Shown: positions 7,969-17,112 of the stretch, in pieces
Numbering within the stretch: position 1 is the first letter of the stretch
How the letters are laid out: the number at the start of each line of letters is the position of its first letter
Assembly (NCBI RefSeq): GCF_008245225.1
Contig: NZ_VTAW01000015.1
Coordinates: 34,067 to 98,066, forward strand
Origin: Natrialba swarupiae
GTDB lineage: Archaea; Halobacteriota; Halobacteria; Halobacteriales; Natrialbaceae
Direction: 5' to 3'
DNA length: 64,000 nt
Notes under the pieces: model-generated
The model's input: only the letters and a program-made list of their open reading frames with translations
What the model was told of the DNA's origin: nothing
Databases searched by the model: none
Program-made: the position numbers and the translations under genes

Positions 7969-8649
7969 AACGACTCGAAGAAGGCCGATACAGTAGCGAG
8001 CGTATCCGGCGGCTGTACCGGAAACGGACCCGCCGCCGCGACCACGCTCAAGAAGCACTGTGTCGTGACCTGCTCGAACGACTGTACGCCGAGGGTGTGG
8101 ACACGGTGTATATCGGTGGCCTGACCGACGTGTTGGATACACACTGGTCAGTCGAAACGAACGCCAAGACGCACAACTTCTGGTCGTTCAAGAAGTTTAC
8201 CGAGCGTCTAGCCTGTACCGCCGAGGAATACGGTATCTCCGTAGAGGTCCGGTCGGAAGCGTGGACCAGCCAAGAGTGCCCGCAATGCGGTTCGACAGAC
8301 CGAACGACACGGCATCAGGACACGCTCACCTGCCCGTGTGGGTTCGAGGGGCACGCCGACCTTACGGCTTCAGAAACGTTTCTGAGACGGCACACAGAGA
8401 AGGCAGTCAGGCCGATGGCACGGCCCGTGCGGTTCGAGTGGGACGACCACAACTGGTCGGAGTCACCACGCTCTCACGAAAGTCCCAAAGAACAGCGCAC
8501 AGACCCGAGTACCGTCCACCGTGACGGGAATGTTGCCTCCGGGGAATCGGCATAGCCGAGACTCCCACGAAGGAAACCGCGCCGTTTACGACGCGGAGGA
8601 TGTCATGGATCGATCGGGTTGTTTCGCCGCTGCGTTCCCACTGTCCGTC

Positions 8650-8994
8650 TCAATCCGTGGTCTCGAGGTCTTCTCCCGAGACGTCGTCGTGGTTGAACTC
8701 GCGCGTTCCGATTCGGGTTATCTCGAACACGCCGCCGACGTTCGGGTCCGGTCCTGCCACTCTGGTATCCGTCGTCATCCAGTCTTTCTCCCCGGTTTCG
8801 CGCTGCTTGGCAGGAAGGAGTGGGAGCAGGGACGAAAGCGCATAGAGCGAAAACGTCTGGCCCTCGGGCAGAACGATCTCTTCGCCGTGTACCTCGAAGT
8901 AGTCCCCGACTTCGTAGCTTGAAACGGCGTCGCCAGTTATTTCTACGCACTCGACTCGCAGGTCGTATAGAGTGAACGTATCGTCCTCTGTCAT
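8650..8994 (-). CDS. TIGR04076 family protein
   Basis: 114 residues, small and cytoplasmic. It carries the pattern of the TIGR04076 family: VGDYFEVHGEEIVLPEG, then FSLYALSSLLPLLPAKQR, then a DWM...PDPN stretch. The family is widespread in bacteria and archaea, without a settled function, often near redox enzymes. The gene stands alone between the broken IS element and the ABC importer, facing away from the importer. A short AT-rich stretch just upstream (about 9020-9030) may be its promoter. Confidence 0.75.
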   Translation of the reverse strand: MTEDDTFTLYDLRVECVEITGDAVSSYEVGDYFEVHGEEIVLPEGQTFSLYALSSLLPLLPAKQRETGEKDWMTTDTRVAGPDPNVGGVFEITRIGTREFNHDDVSGEDLETTD

Positions 8995-9211
8995 CAGCTA
9001 TCGTTTGCCATATCGACTATGGAGAATTAAACCTTTCCACCTCGAAGACCTGATAATCGAGACTGGCTGTCGGTGTCTCCCCCTCAATCCGAGATTTCAG
9101 AGCTACATTCACGGATCTCCACTGTTCGGTCCCCTGACTGAAACTCACTCACCAGGACTGCCCAATCGGTAATACTATTACTGTAGAATATCTCCTATGT
9201 GATGTCGACTC

Positions 9212-10153
9212 ATGCTAAAGTACGTCATCCGACGGTTACTGGTAATGATACCAGTCCTCCTTGGAGTCACTGTTCTTATTACACTACTCATCAATCTCTC
9301 ACCGGGAGATCCCGCTCGAGCGGCACTCGGTGCACAGGCGGATGCACAGGCGGTCGCGAACCTTCGCCAGGAAATCGGGTTGGACCAACCGGTGTACATT
9401 CGGTACATCGAGTGGGTCGCCGGTGTTCTTCAGGGTGATCTCGGGACGTCGATCGTGACTGGTGAGCCGGTAAACCAGATGATCATGGAACGGTTGCCCG
9501 CCACGCTGGAACTGTCGATCGTTGCAATCGCCATCACGTTCGTTATCGCACTGCCGTTGGGCGTGATCAGCGCCGTCCGTCAGTACACGTGGATGGATAC
9601 CGGATCGATGGTCTTTGCGATTTTCTGGCTCTCGATGCCCTCGTTCTGGCTCGGGCTGATCCTCATCTTACTGTTTTCCGTCGAACTGGGAATCACGCCG
9701 ATATCCGGCCGCAGTGGGACAATTTTCACGGTAGAGTGGCTGAGTTATCTCGCGTTACCGGCGTTTGCGATCGGGGCTCGTCGGGCGGGCTTGTTGACGC
9801 GGTTGACGCGTTCTTCTATGCTCGAGATCATCAACGAAGAATACATTCGCACAGCTAAGGGGAAAGGAATCGGTGGTCGTGCGGTCATCTACACGCATGC
9901 GATGAAAAACGCGATGATACCGATCGCGACGCTCGTCGGATTGCAGATACCGATGGTTCTCTCGGGGTCGGTGATCATCGAATACGTGTTCTCCTGGCCG
10001 GGAATCGGTCGGCTACTGGTCGATTCGGTCAGCCGCCGTGATTATCCGGTGGTTCAGGGGATCGTTCTGGTGTACGCCGTTATCGTGTTGTTTGCGAACC
10101 TGATCGTCGATATCGCGTACACGCAGTTCGACCCACGAGTGACCTACGACTAA
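9212..10153 (+). CDS. dppB: Dipeptide/oligopeptide ABC transporter permease (DppB type)
   Basis: 313 residues with six predicted membrane segments. The N-terminus YVIRRLLVMIPVLLGVTVL and the phrase NLSPGDPARAALG are classic for DppB/OppB permeases; the EAA loop near residue 215 (EEYIRTAKGKGIGG) contacts the ATPase. First gene of a four-gene plus-strand importer operon with 9212 as start; an AT-rich box about 30 bases upstream (near 9170-9186) may be the promoter. Ligand is unknown; peptides or, less often, sugars, nickel or heme are imported by this family. Confidence 0.93.
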   Translation: MLKYVIRRLLVMIPVLLGVTVLITLLINLSPGDPARAALGAQADAQAVANLRQEIGLDQPVYIRYIEWVAGVLQGDLGTSIVTGEPVNQMIMERLPATLELSIVAIAITFVIALPLGVISAVRQYTWMDTGSMVFAIFWLSMPSFWLGLILILLFSVELGITPISGRSGTIFTVEWLSYLALPAFAIGARRAGLLTRLTRSSMLEIINEEYIRTAKGKGIGGRAVIYTHAMKNAMIPIATLVGLQIPMVLSGSVIIEYVFSWPGIGRLLVDSVSRRDYPVVQGIVLVYAVIVLFANLIVDIAYTQFDPRVTYD

Positions 10154-10162
10154 CTTACCACA

Positions 10163-11062
10163 ATGAGCTCTAAAACGAACCAATCGATACTCGGTCGACT
10201 CCGTACTTCAGCAACGGCTCTCAGAGAGAACAAGGTGTTGCGCCGCATTTTCCGGACGAAAACCGGGTTGATCGGCGCGTCGATAACGATCGGACTCGTA
10301 ATGGTTGCCATCTTTGCACCGGAGATTGCCCCGTACGATCCGATCGAACAGAACTACGGCAGCGTAAACCAGGCCCCCAGCCTGTCCCATCCGTTCGGAA
10401 CGGACCGATTCGGTCGGGATATCTTCTCGAGGGTGATATACGGATCCCGGTACGCCCTCGGTCTCGGCGTCGGCATTGTTGCGATCCAGGTGCTGATCGG
10501 CGTTCCGCTCGGACTGATCGCGGGCTACTACGGGGGCCACATCGAGGCAGCGATCATGCGTCTCGTCGATATTACGTTGGCGATTCCCGGAATCGTGCTG
10601 GCGCTCGCTATCGCCGGGATGCTCGGCGGTGGACTCGTCCCGCTGATCGTTGCCCTTGCAGGCGTCGGGTGGCGTGGCTTCGCTCGCCTCGTTCGCGGTG
10701 ACGTAAAGAGTGTCATGGAAGAAGAGTACATCGAAGCTGCAAACGCGGCCGCGGTGAGCGACGTCAGAATCATGCTTCGTCACATTCTGCCAAACGCCAG
10801 CGCAAGCATCATCGTCTACGCGACGCTAACGTTGCCGTCAGTGATCCTTCAGACGGCTGCGCTGTCGTTTCTCGGTCTCGGTATCCAGGCACCTGCCCCC
10901 GAGTGGGGGGCGATCATCGAAGCCGGACGTGGTCAGCTCGCGACCGAATGGTGGATTTCGACCTTCCCCGGGTTTGCGATTATGATCGTCGTCATTGGGT
11001 TCAACGCGCTCGGTGATAGCCTGCGCGATGCGCTCGATCCCAAACAATCCAGACCGTTCTAA
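10163..11062 (+). CDS. dppC: Dipeptide/oligopeptide ABC transporter permease (DppC type)
   Basis: 299 residues. It has the N-terminal DppC/OppC signature (IFAPEIAPYDPIEQNYG, then HPFGTDRFGRDIFSRVIYG) before five further membrane segments, and the EAA loop EEEYIEAANAAAVSD that docks on the ATP-binding subunits. It pairs with the permease 9 bases upstream to form the transmembrane channel. It is followed after 2 bases by the first ATPase gene, so the genes are one operon. Confidence 0.93.
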   Translation: MSSKTNQSILGRLRTSATALRENKVLRRIFRTKTGLIGASITIGLVMVAIFAPEIAPYDPIEQNYGSVNQAPSLSHPFGTDRFGRDIFSRVIYGSRYALGLGVGIVAIQVLIGVPLGLIAGYYGGHIEAAIMRLVDITLAIPGIVLALAIAGMLGGGLVPLIVALAGVGWRGFARLVRGDVKSVMEEEYIEAANAAAVSDVRIMLRHILPNASASIIVYATLTLPSVILQTAALSFLGLGIQAPAPEWGAIIEAGRGQLATEWWISTFPGFAIMIVVIGFNALGDSLRDALDPKQSRPF

Positions 11063-11064
11063 CC

Positions 11065-12114
11065 ATGACAGAACCACTCCTCGCAATAGACGACCTCAAC
11101 GTTCGATTCCGGACCGAAGACGAACCAGTATACGCGTTAAACGGTGTCGACATAACAATCGAACATAACGAAGTGATGGGGATTATCGGTGAAAGTGGCT
11201 GCGGGAAAAGTGTGACCGCTCTCTCGGTGTTACAGTTGCTGCAGTCACCACCAGCAGAGATCATCGGCGGCGAGATCAGGTACAAAGGGGAGAATCTCCT
11301 CGAGCGGTCCGATTCGGAGATGGACGAGATCAGAGGGAACGAGATCAGTATGATCTATCAGGATCCGATGAAGGCCCTCAACCCGGTGCTTACGATCGGC
11401 CAACAGGTGACCGAACCGCTGTTGGCTCACCGGGACGTCACCAAAGACGAGGCCATCGACGAGGCGATCGAGATGCTACGGGCCTGCGGGTTAGCGGATG
11501 CAGAGCGACTCGTCGACGAGTATCCACATTCGCTCAGCGGGGGAATGCGCCAGCGTGTCATGATCGCGATGGGGTTGATAACGAAACCAGACCTGCTGAT
11601 CGCCGACGAACCGACGACGGCCCTCGACGTTACGACGCAGGCAAAAATCCTCGACCTCCTGGAAGACATCAGCGACGAGTTCGACATGTCGATCATGTAT
11701 ATCAGTCACAACCTCGCGACGGTAAGTGAGGTGGCAGATCGCATCACGGTGATGTACGCCGGAACTGTCGCAGAGCGATGCACGATGAACGAACTCTTCG
11801 AACTACCGTTGCATCCGTACACGCGAAAACTGATCGAGAGTATCCCGAAACTCGATACTGTCCACGAGCGTCTCCCGGCAATCGAGGGATCGGTCCCAAC
11901 GTTCAACGAACCACCGTCAGGTTGCCCGTTTGCGTCTCGCTGTCCACAGTACATTGGCTCGGCCTGTGACGAGGTCGTTCCACAGGCGCAACCGCCAGGC
12001 GAAGCGTACGACGTCGAGGCAGAGCACACCGTTGCCTGTCACCTCTACACTGACGCGAGCAGCGAGAAACCACCATGGACCACCGAGGAACAAACTCATG
12101 ACTCAGCGTACTGA
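11065..12114 (+). CDS. dppD: Dipeptide/oligopeptide ABC transporter ATPase (DppD type)
   Basis: 349 residues. Walker A GESGCGKS at 42-49, signature LSGGMRQR near 157, Walker [13 protein letters not shown], then the oligopeptide-transporter C-terminal domain with its cysteine pattern (CPFASRCPQ), which in relatives can hold an iron-sulfur cluster. It provides energy for import together with the DppF-type ATPase, whose start overlaps its end by 17 bases. Confidence 0.93.
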   Translation: MTEPLLAIDDLNVRFRTEDEPVYALNGVDITIEHNEVMGIIGESGCGKSVTALSVLQLLQSPPAEIIGGEIRYKGENLLERSDSEMDEIRGNEISMIYQDPMKALNPVLTIGQQVTEPLLAHRDVTKDEAIDEAIEMLRACGLADAERLVDEYPHSLSGGMRQRVMIAMGLITKPDLLIADEPTTALDVTTQAKILDLLEDISDEFDMSIMYISHNLATVSEVADRITVMYAGTVAERCTMNELFELPLHPYTRKLIESIPKLDTVHERLPAIEGSVPTFNEPPSGCPFASRCPQYIGSACDEVVPQAQPPGEAYDVEAEHTVACHLYTDASSEKPPWTTEEQTHDSAY

Positions 12115-13102
12115 ACGAGATCGAACGGACGCGACGGATTCGATACTAGCAGCGAACGACGTGTGTAAGTACTTCCCGGTCAACGGCGGGATACTCAACC
12201 GACAAGTCGGCTCCGTCAAAGCGGTCGACGGCGTTTCGCTCGAGATCGCCGACGGAGAGACGCTCGGTCTCGTCGGTGAGTCGGGCTGTGGCAAGTCGAC
12301 GCTCGCCAGAACGTTGCTCCGGTTGCACGAACCGACCGACGGTTCGATCCACTACCGCGGTGAGGATATTACGGCTGCGTCGTCTTCGCGCATGCAGGAA
12401 CTGCGCGCAGACATGCAAATAATATTTCAGGATCCTGGCTCGAGTCTCAACCCGAGAATGACGGTCGAAGAATGCATCGAAGAGCCGATGCAGTCACTGA
12501 CTGACTGGTCGAAACACGAACGGAAAGACCGGATCGCCGAACTGATCACGGAAGTCGGCCTTACTGAAGACCATCTCTCACGGCCCCCTCATAAGCTCAG
12601 CGGCGGCCAACAACAGCGCGTTGGTATCGCTCGAGCACTCAGTATCGAACCGAAACTCGTGGTCGCCGACGAACCAACGAGCGCCCTCGACGTAAGCGTT
12701 CAGGCGAACATTCTGAACCTCCTGGACGATCTCCAGTCGGAATACGATCTCACCTATCTGTTCATCAGTCACGACCTCAGCGTCGTTCGCCACATTGCAG
12801 ATCGGATCGCGGTCATGTATCTCGGGGAGATCGCGGAAATCGCTCCCACGGAAACACTCTTCGAGGACCCAAAACACCCCTACACCAGGGCGCTCCTCTC
12901 GTCGGTTCCCCGGGCGACACCCGAATCCATGGAGGACAGAATACTGCTCGAGGGATCCGTTCCGAGCCCGGAGAACCCACCGGCCGGCTGTAAGTTCCAT
13001 ACGCGATGTCAGGAGTATATCGGCGACATCTGCGAAACGGAGTGTCCGTCCCTCGAATCCGTTGGACCTTCCCACGAGTGTGCCTGCCACCACCACGACT
13101 AA
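12098..13102 (+). CDS. dppF: Dipeptide/oligopeptide ABC transporter ATPase (DppF type)
   Basis: 334 residues from ATG 12098, chosen because [17 protein letters not shown] begins the conserved protein and overlaps the preceding gene by 17 bases. Walker A GESGCGKS at 60-67, the signature [15 protein letters not shown], Walker [14 protein letters not shown], and the C-terminal peptide-transporter domain with cysteines. Last gene of the plus-strand importer operon. Its usual partner, the binding protein, lies convergently next door at 13165-14838. Confidence 0.93.
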   Translation: MTQRTERDRTDATDSILAANDVCKYFPVNGGILNRQVGSVKAVDGVSLEIADGETLGLVGESGCGKSTLARTLLRLHEPTDGSIHYRGEDITAASSSRMQELRADMQIIFQDPGSSLNPRMTVEECIEEPMQSLTDWSKHERKDRIAELITEVGLTEDHLSRPPHKLSGGQQQRVGIARALSIEPKLVVADEPTSALDVSVQANILNLLDDLQSEYDLTYLFISHDLSVVRHIADRIAVMYLGEIAEIAPTETLFEDPKHPYTRALLSSVPRATPESMEDRILLEGSVPSPENPPAGCKFHTRCQEYIGDICETECPSLESVGPSHECACHHHD

Positions 13103-13164
13103 CAGTTCACTCGACCGTCCAGCGTTCGACGCTCGAAAACGACATTCAAAACGGAAATCCGGTT

Positions 13165-14838
13165 CTAGAATTCGACTTCGCGCCAGTGGAGATGGTACTG
13201 TCCCCACCAGAGCGGGTTCTCGGTCCAGGTATCGATCCCTTGTAACTGGGTGTCGTACCCGTAGTTTCTGTTGAGGAGGTTGAGGTTCACAGCGACGGCA
13301 TCGTCGTGGAGTATCCGCTGGGCCTCCATTGCGGCGTCGTCGCGGGCGTCCGGGTCCGGGTCCGTCTGAATCTCGCCGATCAGATCGTTCACTTCGGGGT
13401 TGTCGTAATTCGAGTAGTTACGCCCTCCCTCGGAGACCCGCTCACTCCCGTGGTAGTATCGGGAGAGAACCGACGACGCAAACGGCGTGAAGCTCCCGCC
13501 ACTGGTCGCAATGTGGTGTTCGTCGTTTTCGAGGTCGGTGTAGAACGTCGAGGCTTCGGGTGCGCGATAATCGGTCGCGATCCCGACGTCTGTAAGCATA
13601 CTCTGGATCGCCTCGGCCATATTCTCGAGCAAACCCAGTGGGAACGACAGCAGATCCAGCTCGAGTTCTTCGCCGTCTCTCGACCGCACCGCTCCTTGTT
13701 CGTCGTTGGTCCAGCCCGCCTCCTCGAGCAGTTCGCGGGCTCGATCGGGATCGTATTCGTACGCCAGCTCTTGGTTTTCGGACTCGGAGAGTCCGCCGCC
13801 CCAGAATGGGGGGACGTACCCGTACAGGAGCTCACCTTCGCCGTCGAGACCGACCTGTAACAACGGTTCGCGATCGATCGCGTGTGAAATTGCACGGCGA
13901 ACCTCGACCTCGTCGGTTGGTGAACGGTCGACGTTGATTGGAAGGAACGTCCACGTTCCCTGATTCCGCTCGACGTCGGTCCCATCGTTGGACTCGACCT
14001 CCCCGGTCTGAGCTAACGAGAGTTCGTATGCTGCGTCGACGTCGCCCACCATGAGTTCGTTCGTCAGTGTCGATGCCTCCGGAATGATTCGGATCTCGAC
14101 CTCTTCGACGCTCGATTGCTGTTGTGTGGCGAAATCGGGCCCCCAATCGTAGTCGTCGTATCGCTCGAGACGGATGCGGTCTGCGGCTTCCCACTCGACG
14201 AATTCGTAGGGTCCAGTTCCGACGATCACCTCGCGGCCGAAATCGTCCCCTGCTTCTTCGACGGCTTCCCGCGAGACCATTCCGTGGAAATTACTGAACT
14301 CCGCGAGTTCCTGGAGCAACAGTGGAAACGGCGACTCCGTTTCGATCGTCAGTTCGTGTTCGCCAGTTACGTCGAAAGACGTAACGGGATCTAAATCACC
14401 CGAGTTGATTCCGATATCGATGATCCGATCGAAGTTCCACTCGACGACTTCGGCATCGAGTGGTTCGCCGTTGTGAAACGTTACGCCTTCTTGGAGCTGG
14501 AAGACGAACTCGGTCGCGTCCTCGTTAATTTCGTAGTCGGAAACGAGATGCGGTACCGGCTCGGCGTCCGGGTTGAGATAGAACAACGGCTCGTGAATCG
14601 CCGAGAGCGTCAATCGCTCCGGAATACGCGTCGATTCGTGGGCATCGAGCGTCGTCGGCTCGCTGTTTATCCCAACCGTCAGCTGGTCGGTATCGATCCC
14701 GCCGTTACCATTACCATTTCCGTTACCGTTCCCATTGTCGTCGGTCTCACCGAGACAGCCAGCCAGTGCACCCGCGCTTACACCAAACACGGTGAGGAGC
14801 CCCCGTCTATTGAGCTCACTGTGGTTGTTTTTCACCAT
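13165..14838 (-). CDS. ABC transporter substrate-binding lipoprotein, family 5 (peptide type)
   Basis: 557 residues. The N-terminus has an NRRGLL twin-arginine-like motif, a hydrophobic stretch and the lipobox ALAGC with Cys 28 as the predicted lipidated residue; a Gly-Asn repeat tether follows. The body is a family-5 solute-binding protein (VGINSEPTTLDAHES, then YEFVEWEAADRIRLERY). ATG 14838 is preferred over GTG 14850 because a TATA-like box lies 27-34 bases upstream of it. It is transcribed towards dppF and probably serves that importer, though from its own promoter. That allows the receptor to be made at a different level from the transporter. Ligand unknown. Confidence 0.9.
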   Translation of the reverse strand: MVKNNHSELNRRGLLTVFGVSAGALAGCLGETDDNGNGNGNGNGNGGIDTDQLTVGINSEPTTLDAHESTRIPERLTLSAIHEPLFYLNPDAEPVPHLVSDYEINEDATEFVFQLQEGVTFHNGEPLDAEVVEWNFDRIIDIGINSGDLDPVTSFDVTGEHELTIETESPFPLLLQELAEFSNFHGMVSREAVEEAGDDFGREVIVGTGPYEFVEWEAADRIRLERYDDYDWGPDFATQQQSSVEEVEIRIIPEASTLTNELMVGDVDAAYELSLAQTGEVESNDGTDVERNQGTWTFLPINVDRSPTDEVEVRRAISHAIDREPLLQVGLDGEGELLYGYVPPFWGGGLSESENQELAYEYDPDRARELLEEAGWTNDEQGAVRSRDGEELELDLLSFPLGLLENMAEAIQSMLTDVGIATDYRAPEASTFYTDLENDEHHIATSGGSFTPFASSVLSRYYHGSERVSEGGRNYSNYDNPEVNDLIGEIQTDPDPDARDDAAMEAQRILHDDAVAVNLNLLNRNYGYDTQLQGIDTWTENPLWWGQYHLHWREVEF

Positions 14839-14859
14839 TCCGTACCACACTTAGAGAGG

Positions 14860-14876
14860 AACATACATATAGTTAA
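14860..14876 (-). promoter_or_regulatory. TATA-type promoter of the binding lipoprotein gene
   Basis: On the minus strand AACTATATGTATGT lies 27-34 bases before ATG 14838. This fits a short-leader haloarchaeal transcript and supports the chosen start. Confidence 0.45.
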
Positions 14877-15071
14877 CTAATGGCATGAGAGTTGTTCTCT
14901 CTTGGGTGGAACCGGGGGTACGCGTATCGCTTCGGGGATACTTACGTTGGTAAGTACCGTAATCGTGTCATCGAGAACCAACCCTGGTCGGAGGCAGGTT
15001 GCGGTCGTTCACGAACACGACTCATACATTATATTCGCTCTTCCTCGTCACGGTAGTTCCTCTCGTTCAGT

Positions 15072-16103
15072 CTACGTGTTCGAATTGTACTTCATAATGT
15101 TCGCGTGTTTTGGGTCCTCACGCTCGGCGATATACACACCGCCGGGCACCCCGTCGAACTCGTCTAACGCTCGCTCGATTCGCTGCGTATCCTGACTGTC
15201 GAGTTTGAATTCGGTCGTTCGAAGGTTATCGTCGATGTGGTTGGTATTGCGAGCACCGACGATTGCAGAACAGACGCGTGGGCGTTGTAAGATGTATCGA
15301 CTCGCAACATTGGCGATCGATACCTCGTGTTTGTCCGCAATGGTGGAGAGTTCCTCGAGTAGCATCTGGAAATCGGACCAGCTGCCGTTTTCTTCGATGA
15401 TGAGTTTGTACTTGGTCAGTGACCGATTCTCCATCGGGTGCTCCGGTTCGGGTTCGCCGAGGTAGCGCTCCGTGAGAAAGCCGCCCGCGAGCGTTCCGTA
15501 ACACAGCAACTTGATATCGTGTTCTTCACAGAAATCTACGAGTTCTCTCTCGGGTCGGTCGTCGAGGAGGGAGTACTGAACCTGATTGCTGATAACCGGA
15601 ATACCTGCATCGATGAGTTCCTCGAGATGTCGGACGTCGAAGTTCGTTACGCCCAGGTGGTCGATTTTCCCATCTTTTTTCAAGTCGTGCAGTATCTCCA
15701 TCGTTTTGACGTAGTTGTCGATCTCGTAGTCCCACCAGTGGAACTGAACGAGATCGAGAGAGTCAACGTTGAGCCGACGCCGGGAGCGGTCGATGATCCG
15801 CTCTACGTACTCGGGGGTAATACTGTCGAGTTTGCTTTTATCCGGGACGAACTTCGTATGAACGTTGATGCCTGGATAGCTGCCCGTTTCATCCCTGTAC
15901 TGTTCGCGGAACGTTCCGAGTAGTTCTTCGACCCCGGTGTAGTGGTCAGCACAGTCGAACGTCGAGAAGCCGGCGTCGACGAACGTAAATAAGTCTTCGA
16001 CCGGCGTGTTGGTCCGGTTATCGCTATGATCTTCGGCTAGTTGCCACGCACCGGTGATTATCGGCTCGATAGTGTAGCCGTCGGTAAGTCTCCGAGACTC
16101 CAT
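15072..16103 (-). CDS. Aldo/keto reductase
   Basis: 343 residues of a TIM-barrel NAD(P)H-dependent aldo/keto reductase. The catalytic tetrad can be followed: Asp and Tyr in TFDCADHYTGVEELLG, Lys in NVHTKFVPD, His in LVQFHWWDYE. The cofactor region near the C-terminus (SAIVGARNTNHIDDNLR) is present. The family reduces or oxidises sugars and carbonyls in the cytoplasm. Divergent from the IclR regulator at 16318, with which it shares a 214-base intergenic region; a TATA-like TAATAAATAG box sits about 30 bases before its ATG. The regulator may control it (inference). Confidence 0.9.
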   Translation of the reverse strand: MESRRLTDGYTIEPIITGAWQLAEDHSDNRTNTPVEDLFTFVDAGFSTFDCADHYTGVEELLGTFREQYRDETGSYPGINVHTKFVPDKSKLDSITPEYVERIIDRSRRRLNVDSLDLVQFHWWDYEIDNYVKTMEILHDLKKDGKIDHLGVTNFDVRHLEELIDAGIPVISNQVQYSLLDDRPERELVDFCEEHDIKLLCYGTLAGGFLTERYLGEPEPEHPMENRSLTKYKLIIEENGSWSDFQMLLEELSTIADKHEVSIANVASRYILQRPRVCSAIVGARNTNHIDDNLRTTEFKLDSQDTQRIERALDEFDGVPGGVYIAEREDPKHANIMKYNSNT

Positions 16104-16317
16104 AGCCCCATATTTTCCGGCCCACCTATTTATTAGTATTGAATTTATACATACTGCTTAAAACAGCCGGGAATATAGGGTGAATAATTCAGAAAATAAC
16201 GACCAACGCTTTCGTATCGTTTGCAAACGGGTAGGTTGTCGGTCCAACCAACAGATCGATCACGTCGTTCGAATATGCGGAAGGTTGAAGTCTCTCTAAC
16301 TCGTGTGGTTTCATAAC

Positions 16318-17112
16318 ATGGTGGATGGAACCGATCGACGAAACGAGGTACAGACCGCACACACGGCCTTCGATATTTTAGAATTGCTCAAGGAGACCGA
16401 TGGTGCCGATCTCTCGACCGTCGCTTCACGACTGGATATCGCGAAGAGTACCGCCCATAGACACCTTTCGACGCTTCTCTCTCGGAACTACGTCGTAAAA
16501 GAAGGCGGTGAGTTCGTCGTGAGCCTCAAGTTCCTCGAGTTCGGCTCGTACGCGTCGAAACGGAAACCTGGATACGACCTTGCGACGGAACTGGTCGACC
16601 AACTTGCAGCGGAGACCGGGGAACACGTTCAGCTCTTCGTTGAAGAACACGGACAGGCGGTGTATTTGTACGGACAGGCTGGTGAACAGGCAGTCGAGAG
16701 CAGTCCGTTACTGGGTAAAAAGCTCCCACTCCATGCAACCGCGGGGGGAAAAGCGATCCTTGCCCGTCTCTCGGACGCACGCGTAGAGGAGATCATCGAA
16801 CAACACGGTCTCCCCGCTCTCACGGAGAATACGATCACCGACGAAGAACGGTTGTGGGAGGAAATTCGGACCGTTCGTACCCAAAACTACAGCCTGAATC
16901 GAGAGGAAGACCACGAGAACTTGTGTGCGGTCGGTGTGCCGATTCGGAAGGGGAAAGATGGGATTTTCGCTGCGGTGAGTATTTCTGGTCCAACGCGTCG
17001 AATGCAGGGCAATCGTCTCGAAAACGAGCTTCCCACGTACTTACTCGGCCGGGCTAACGAACTCGAATTGAACATCCAGTTTTCGAAGACGTCGTCGAAC
17101 GATTCGCTCTGA
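16318..17112 (+). CDS. IclR-family transcriptional regulator
   Basis: 264 residues from ATG 16318. An N-terminal winged helix-turn-helix (AFDILELLKETDGADLSTVASRLDIAKSTAHRHL read in two parts) is followed by the GAF-like effector domain of IclR proteins with the typical LLGKKLPLHATAGGKAILA motif near residue 135. IclR proteins sense small catabolic metabolites and bind DNA as dimers. It is divergent from the aldo/keto reductase, its likeliest target besides itself. One of three IclR genes in the window. Confidence 0.92.
   Translation: MVDGTDRRNEVQTAHTAFDILELLKETDGADLSTVASRLDIAKSTAHRHLSTLLSRNYVVKEGGEFVVSLKFLEFGSYASKRKPGYDLATELVDQLAAETGEHVQLFVEEHGQAVYLYGQAGEQAVESSPLLGKKLPLHATAGGKAILARLSDARVEEIIEQHGLPALTENTITDEERLWEEIRTVRTQNYSLNREEDHENLCAVGVPIRKGKDGIFAAVSISGPTRRMQGNRLENELPTYLLGRANELELNIQFSKTSSNDSL

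Larger units (their letters stand above)
7106..8555 (+). pseudogene. tnpB: IS1341-type tnpB (RNA-guided nuclease family), broken by a 49 bp double-hairpin insert
   Basis: The natural start is ATG 7106 ([20 protein letters not shown], a typical haloarchaeal TnpB N-terminus). After 42 codons an in-frame TGA at 7232 opens a 49 bp insert (7232-7280); beyond it the frame shifts by one and the protein resumes as [16 protein letters not shown] and runs to 8555. Removing the insert restores RY-NDENGF in one frame. The rest has the RuvC-like core ([10 protein letters not shown], then GGLTDVL), a CPQC...CPCG zinc ribbon, and a final Asp in the [10 protein letters not shown] stretch. A second, in-frame double hairpin lies at 7924-7968. 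The protein cannot be made whole from 7106; a truncated RuvC-containing product from an internal start is possible. Confidence 0.8.
6890..8606 (+). mobile_element. IS200/IS605-group, IS1341-type element (tnpB only)
   Basis: A tnpB-only element; no Y1 transposase tnpA is nearby. The left part contains a structured segment at 6905-6970, and the right part ends with a hairpin CCGCG-(10 nt)-CGCGG at 8577-8596 followed by AGGATGTCA, the usual right-end pattern of haloarchaeal IS1341-type elements. Exact ends are estimated. Mobility would need tnpA in trans. In this family the 3' end of tnpB and the right end usually give the guide (omega) RNA, so 8450-8606 may also encode an RNA (inference). Confidence 0.7.

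Noticed and set aside
8365..8390. Palindrome TCAGAAACGTTTCTGA in tnpB as another insertion
   Set aside because: The encoded TASETFLRR residues are normal in haloarchaeal TnpB as I recall it, so nothing seems inserted.
7152..8555. Treating 7152-8555 as a normal intact tnpB
   Set aside because: The first 38 codons come from a different frame than the TnpB N-terminus; the true start at 7106 is disconnected by the 49 bp insert.
14926..14958. Two small hairpins (GTATCGCTTCGGGGATAC and ACTTACGTTGGTAAGT) as a terminator
   Set aside because: They lie between the aldo/keto reductase stop and the next minus-strand gene, but are weak and without a T-run; left out of the feature list.
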